Shown here: positions 39,263-40,475 of the stretch, in pieces
Layout of the letters: each line of letters opens with the position of its first letter
Numbering within the stretch: position 1 is the first letter of the stretch
NCBI GenBank assembly: GCA_022448985.1
Contig: JAKVCR010000049.1
Span: 15,661-56,135 of the forward strand
DNA: 40,475 nt
Reading direction: 5' to 3'
From: Roseibacillus sp.
GTDB taxonomy: Bacteria; Verrucomicrobiota; Verrucomicrobiia; Verrucomicrobiales; Akkermansiaceae
Translations under genes and position numbers: made by a program
Notes under the pieces: generated by a model
Database searches by the model: none
Told to the model about the DNA's origin: nothing
The model's input: only the letters and a program-made list of their open reading frames with translations

Positions 39263-40475
39263 CTATGGCCCGCACACGCCCGGTGTCCGCGGATAAGGAA
39301 TCACATCCCGTATATTCTGAACCCCTGTAACCATCATCAGCAGGCGCTCGAAGCCCAACCCGAAACCAGCATGGGGAACCGTTCCGAAACGACGCAGGTC
39401 CAGATACCAGGCGTAGTCTTCCTCGCTAAGGCCATCTTCCCTCATCGTCTTGCGAAGAATGTCGAGGCGTTCCTCGCGCTGACTCCCTCCTACGATCTCC
39501 CCAATCCCCGGAACAAGAACATCCATCGCCGCCACCGTATTCCCATCGTCGTTACGCCGCATGTAGAAAGGCTTGATCGTCTCCGGGTAGTCGTGAACGG
39601 TCACCGGGGATTTGCAGTACTCCTCCGTGAGATAGCGCTCGTGCTCGGACTGCAGGTTCTCCCCCCACCCCACCGGGTAATCAAAGCTCTGCCCCGATTT
39701 TTCCAGAATTTCCACTGCTTCGGTATAGCTCAGCCTCGCAAAGGGACGCTCTACGATAAAGCGAAGCCTCTCTTCGAGTCCCTTGTCCACAAAATTGGAG
39801 AAAAGCCCAAAGTCATCGGCCGGACCCTCCAAAATCTCACGGGTGAGCTCTTTTACAAACTCCTCCGCAAGGTTCATATCTCCCTCGAGATCACAGAAGG
39901 CCATTTCAGGTTCTATCATCCAGAACTCCGCAGCATGTCGGGAAGTATGCGAGTTCTCCGCACGAAAGGTCGGGCCGAAGGTGTATATGTTCGTAAGCGC
40001 ACACGCAAAGGTTTCGCCTTCCAGCTGACCACTCACGGTAAGATGTGTTGTTTTTTCGAAAAAGTCCTCTTCCGCACTTCCCCCGCCAGGCTGAGTAGTC
40101 ACGTGAAACATTTCGCCCGCACCTTCGCAGTCATTTGCGGTAATGATCGGCGTGTGGACGTAAACGAAATCCCGTTCCTCGAAAAAGCGATGAACTGAAT
40201 GTGCCAGCAAACTGCGTGTCCGGAATACCGCTCCAAAGAGATTTGTGCGGGGACGCAGGTGAGCTATCTCCCGGAGGAATTCCGGCCCGTGACGCTTCTT
40301 CTGGAGGGGGTAATCCTCGGCCGCGGTTCCGATCAACTCCAGTGATGTCGCCTGCATTTCCCAGTTCTGCCCCTTGCCAGGTGAAGCCACCAGGTTCCCT
40401 GCCGCCCTCACTGAAGAACCCGTTGTCAGGGACTGGATCTGATCATAACCAGCAATTTCAGAGTCAGCAATTACC
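39263..40475 (-). CDS. asnS: Asparaginyl-tRNA synthetase, 5' end outside window
   Basis: Class II aminoacyl-tRNA synthetase that charges tRNA-Asn. The reading frame stays open to the window edge: upstream residues ([20 protein letters not shown]) are the OB-fold anticodon-binding domain, so the GTG at 40411 is internal and the real start is beyond 40475. The catalytic domain has motif 2 [21 protein letters not shown] and motif 3 [15 protein letters not shown], with C-terminal [17 protein letters not shown]. AsnRS rather than AspRS or LysRS is indicated by these segments. Confidence 0.96.
   Translation of the reverse strand, partial: VIADSEIAGYDQIQSLTTGSSVRAAGNLVASPGKGQNWEMQATSLELIGTAAEDYPLQKKRHGPEFLREIAHLRPRTNLFGAVFRTRSLLAHSVHRFFEERDFVYVHTPIITANDCEGAGEMFHVTTQPGGGSAEEDFFEKTTHLTVSGQLEGETFACALTNIYTFGPTFRAENSHTSRHAAEFWMIEPEMAFCDLEGDMNLAEEFVKELTREILEGPADDFGLFSNFVDKGLEERLRFIVERPFARLSYTEAVEILEKSGQSFDYPVGWGENLQSEHERYLTEEYCKSPVTVHDYPETIKPFYMRRNDDGNTVAAMDVLVPGIGEIVGGSQREERLDILRKTMREDGLSEEDYAWYLDLRRFGTVPHAGFGLGFERLLMMVTGVQNIRDVIPYPRTPGVCGP

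Noticed and set aside
1-40475. CRISPR array, insertion sequences, phage genes, tRNA or rRNA
   Set aside because: No regularly spaced repeats, transposase or integrase motifs, or tRNA-like folds were found by reading the sequence; an Infernal/tRNAscan run would settle small RNAs.

Overview
The window looks like a contig from a PVC-superphylum bacterium, most likely a marine Verrucomicrobiota. Two kinds of evidence support this. First, it carries two copies of the planctomycete/verrucomicrobial secreted pair (DUF1549/DUF1553 protein followed by a DUF1501 protein) and a Tat-exported Gfo/Idh/MocA oxidoreductase. Second, these sit beside ordinary bacterial housekeeping genes (mnmE, hisC, menG, frr, pyrH, fmt, adk-like, aroB, rplI, dnaB, asnS). 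GC content is moderately high, coding density is high, and most starts lack a strong Shine-Dalgarno. No insertion sequence, phage gene, CRISPR array, tRNA or rRNA was seen. The assignment is by gene content only.

Layout. 0.1-4.2 kb (minus): first DUF1553/DUF1501 pair, with a LamG-like insert. 4.4-12.7 kb (minus): a probable long transcription unit running GNAT acetyltransferase, menG, hisC, zinc-ribbon membrane protein, mnmE (8-nt overlap), possible tiny ORF, large secreted HEAT/TPR protein. 12.9-13.3 kb: small four-helix membrane protein on plus. 13.4-20.9 kb (minus): lemA, M48 peptidase, UbiA-like membrane protein, lidless adenylate-kinase-like enzyme, fmt, a secreted unknown, pyrH, frr. 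21.0-22.7 kb (plus): DnaQ-like exonuclease and aroB. 22.8-24.8 kb (minus): two-component sodium/solute symporter (DUF4212 small subunit plus SSS large subunit). 24.9-31.3 kb (plus): acyl-ACP synthetase-like ligase, MidA-like methyltransferase, L,D-transpeptidase, rplI, dnaB. 31.4-35.7 kb (plus): second DUF1553/DUF1501 pair, with an N-terminal cytochrome-like domain and a golvesin-like insert. 35.9-37.2 kb (minus): Gfo/Idh/MocA oxidoreductase. 37.6-39.2 kb (plus): small secreted protein and zinc alcohol dehydrogenase. 39.3 kb to the window end (minus): asnS, whose 5' end lies outside.

How it fits together. The two DUF1553/DUF1501 pairs and the Gfo/Idh/MocA enzyme are the accessory, probably polysaccharide- or surface-related, periplasmic part. 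The two DUF1553 proteins carry different beta-sandwich modules at the same inter-domain position. The rest is core metabolism and translation.

The least explained signals are non-coding and flank rplI. Its leader can form a 13-bp hairpin with a 3-nt bulge that competes with a 9-bp stem. Directly after its stop codon lie two mutually exclusive hairpins, one closed by a GCAA tetraloop. Also notable: the second DUF1553 gene has no well-placed ATG/GTG/TTG but has an ATC exactly where a signal peptide should begin, and the ligase has an N-terminal domain that looks like an acyltransferase without catalytic motifs.
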